DNA of 64,000 nt, taken from assembly GCA_019321725.1 (NCBI GenBank), contig CM033110.1, forward strand, positions 14,191,278 to 14,255,277. Direction: 5' to 3'. Shown piece after piece: positions 63,350 through 64,000 of the stretch. Made by a program: the position numbers and the translations under genes. Origin of the DNA: Paulownia fortunei. Taxonomy: Eukaryota; Streptophyta; Magnoliopsida; Lamiales; Paulowniaceae. How positions within the stretch are numbered: position 1 is the first letter of the stretch; every line of letters starts with the position of its first letter. The notes below the pieces were generated by a model. That model ran no database searches. It saw nothing but the letters and a program-made list of their open reading frames with translations, and was not told where the DNA came from.

Positions 63350-64000
63350 CTGAGACGTGACAAAAAGGGTCATTGAAAAAAGAACAAAATGATGAAAATA
63401 CAAAGAATATCAACGATTACGACTGGTGGTTATAATTGGATAAAGTAGAACAAGATGTACCTGTTTGAAACAGAAAAACACCCACCGAAAACTACTCATT
63501 TTTTACTAGTTTATGCCCTGCACGGAAGCAGGGCAAGTCTGCAACAGTTATACATTATACCAGGAGAAAAAGTCCATTGTACTAGACCATCCAAAGATAA
63601 TCCAACTGGAAACAAGATTTTGAGCTCTTTTGCAGGTTCTCGTCTCAACTGATCTTTCACATCAATAAATAGCAACCAAATTATTCACAACTCGTGAGGC
63701 ATCATCATTCACTTATCTTAATAGAACCAATAATTTAATCACAATGCACCCAAACAAAGCATCGGAAACAGAGTTACATATGTCAGCAGCTAGTTTTAAG
63801 CAAACAAAACTCAGACTAAATTAACCCAAAACTTGATGTTAATCAAATGCTCTAAGGCATTCCTACAAAAATTCAACATTGGAAAAAAACAAAACAGGTA
63901 TATGAATTTCATTTCATAAGAGCACTTTTGGGGGGGTACATAAAAAGAAAAAAGTTCCGGAGATCTTCAGCAAATCGCAATTATTCCCAGCCACTAGGAG
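63350..64000. other. Right-edge region, less AT-rich
   Basis: Base composition is closer to that of a transcribed region than to the repeats on its left. The minus strand contains TTGCAGACTTGCCCTGCTTC and other possible splice sites, so it may be intron of a gene entering from the right. No protein is recognisable. Confidence 0.3.

Noticed and set aside
10019..64000. CRISPR arrays, bacterial operons, rRNA genes
   Set aside because: The window is plant nuclear DNA; tandem repeats seen here are minisatellites without CRISPR structure, and no rRNA-like sequence was found.

Overview
This is nuclear DNA from a flowering plant, most likely a eudicot. The evidence is a plant-type Tra1/TRRAP gene with many short exons and AT-rich GT..AG introns, a WEB-family gene (a plant-specific family), plant mobile domain (PMD) sequence, and copia, MULE, PIF/Harbinger and hAT-type elements in a very AT-rich background. 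I cannot name the species.

Layout. (1) 1-9655, minus strand: the 5' part of an apparently intact Tra1/TRRAP gene. Fourteen exons can be placed base by base and all phases agree. They encode about 1,060 N-terminal residues, and the gene continues beyond base 1. A TATA box lies at 10011-10018. (2) 10.0-13.6 kb: AT-rich spacer with a small inverted-repeat element, a 73-bp duplication and a decayed array of about 91-bp units. (3) 13636-25082: an 11.4-kb PIF/Harbinger element with TAA target duplications. It holds decayed Myb/SANT-like and DDE-transposase genes, a GRF zinc-finger remnant and a hAT-like MITE nested inside another element. (4) 27813-32457: a degenerate Ty1/copia element with LTRs, ATTTG target duplication, primer site and polypurine tract. 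Its gag region is split by a Tourist-like MITE. (5) 33408-34442: a hAT-like non-autonomous element carrying a 73-nt tRNA-Ile-like relic. (6) 37743-45756: an 8-kb Mutator-like element (MULE) with a perfect 9-bp target duplication. It encodes a broken MULE transposase and, downstream on the same strand, a PMD (MAIN-like) gene. Palindromes built on GAAAGCGTTACC/GGTAACGCTTTC lie near both ends. (7) 50089-51278, plus strand: an intact two-exon WEB-family coiled-coil gene of 211 residues with a TATA box. (8) 52-64 kb: gene-poor, with MITE-like elements, a copia gag fragment split by one of them, AT-rich spacer, and a tentative terminal exon on the minus strand near the right edge.

Only Tra1 and the WEB-family gene look like working host genes. 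All recognisable transposon proteins carry stops, frameshifts or deletions, except the first PMD exon, which is open for 255 codons. The best candidate for an unusual system is the MULE with its PMD passenger and subterminal palindromes.
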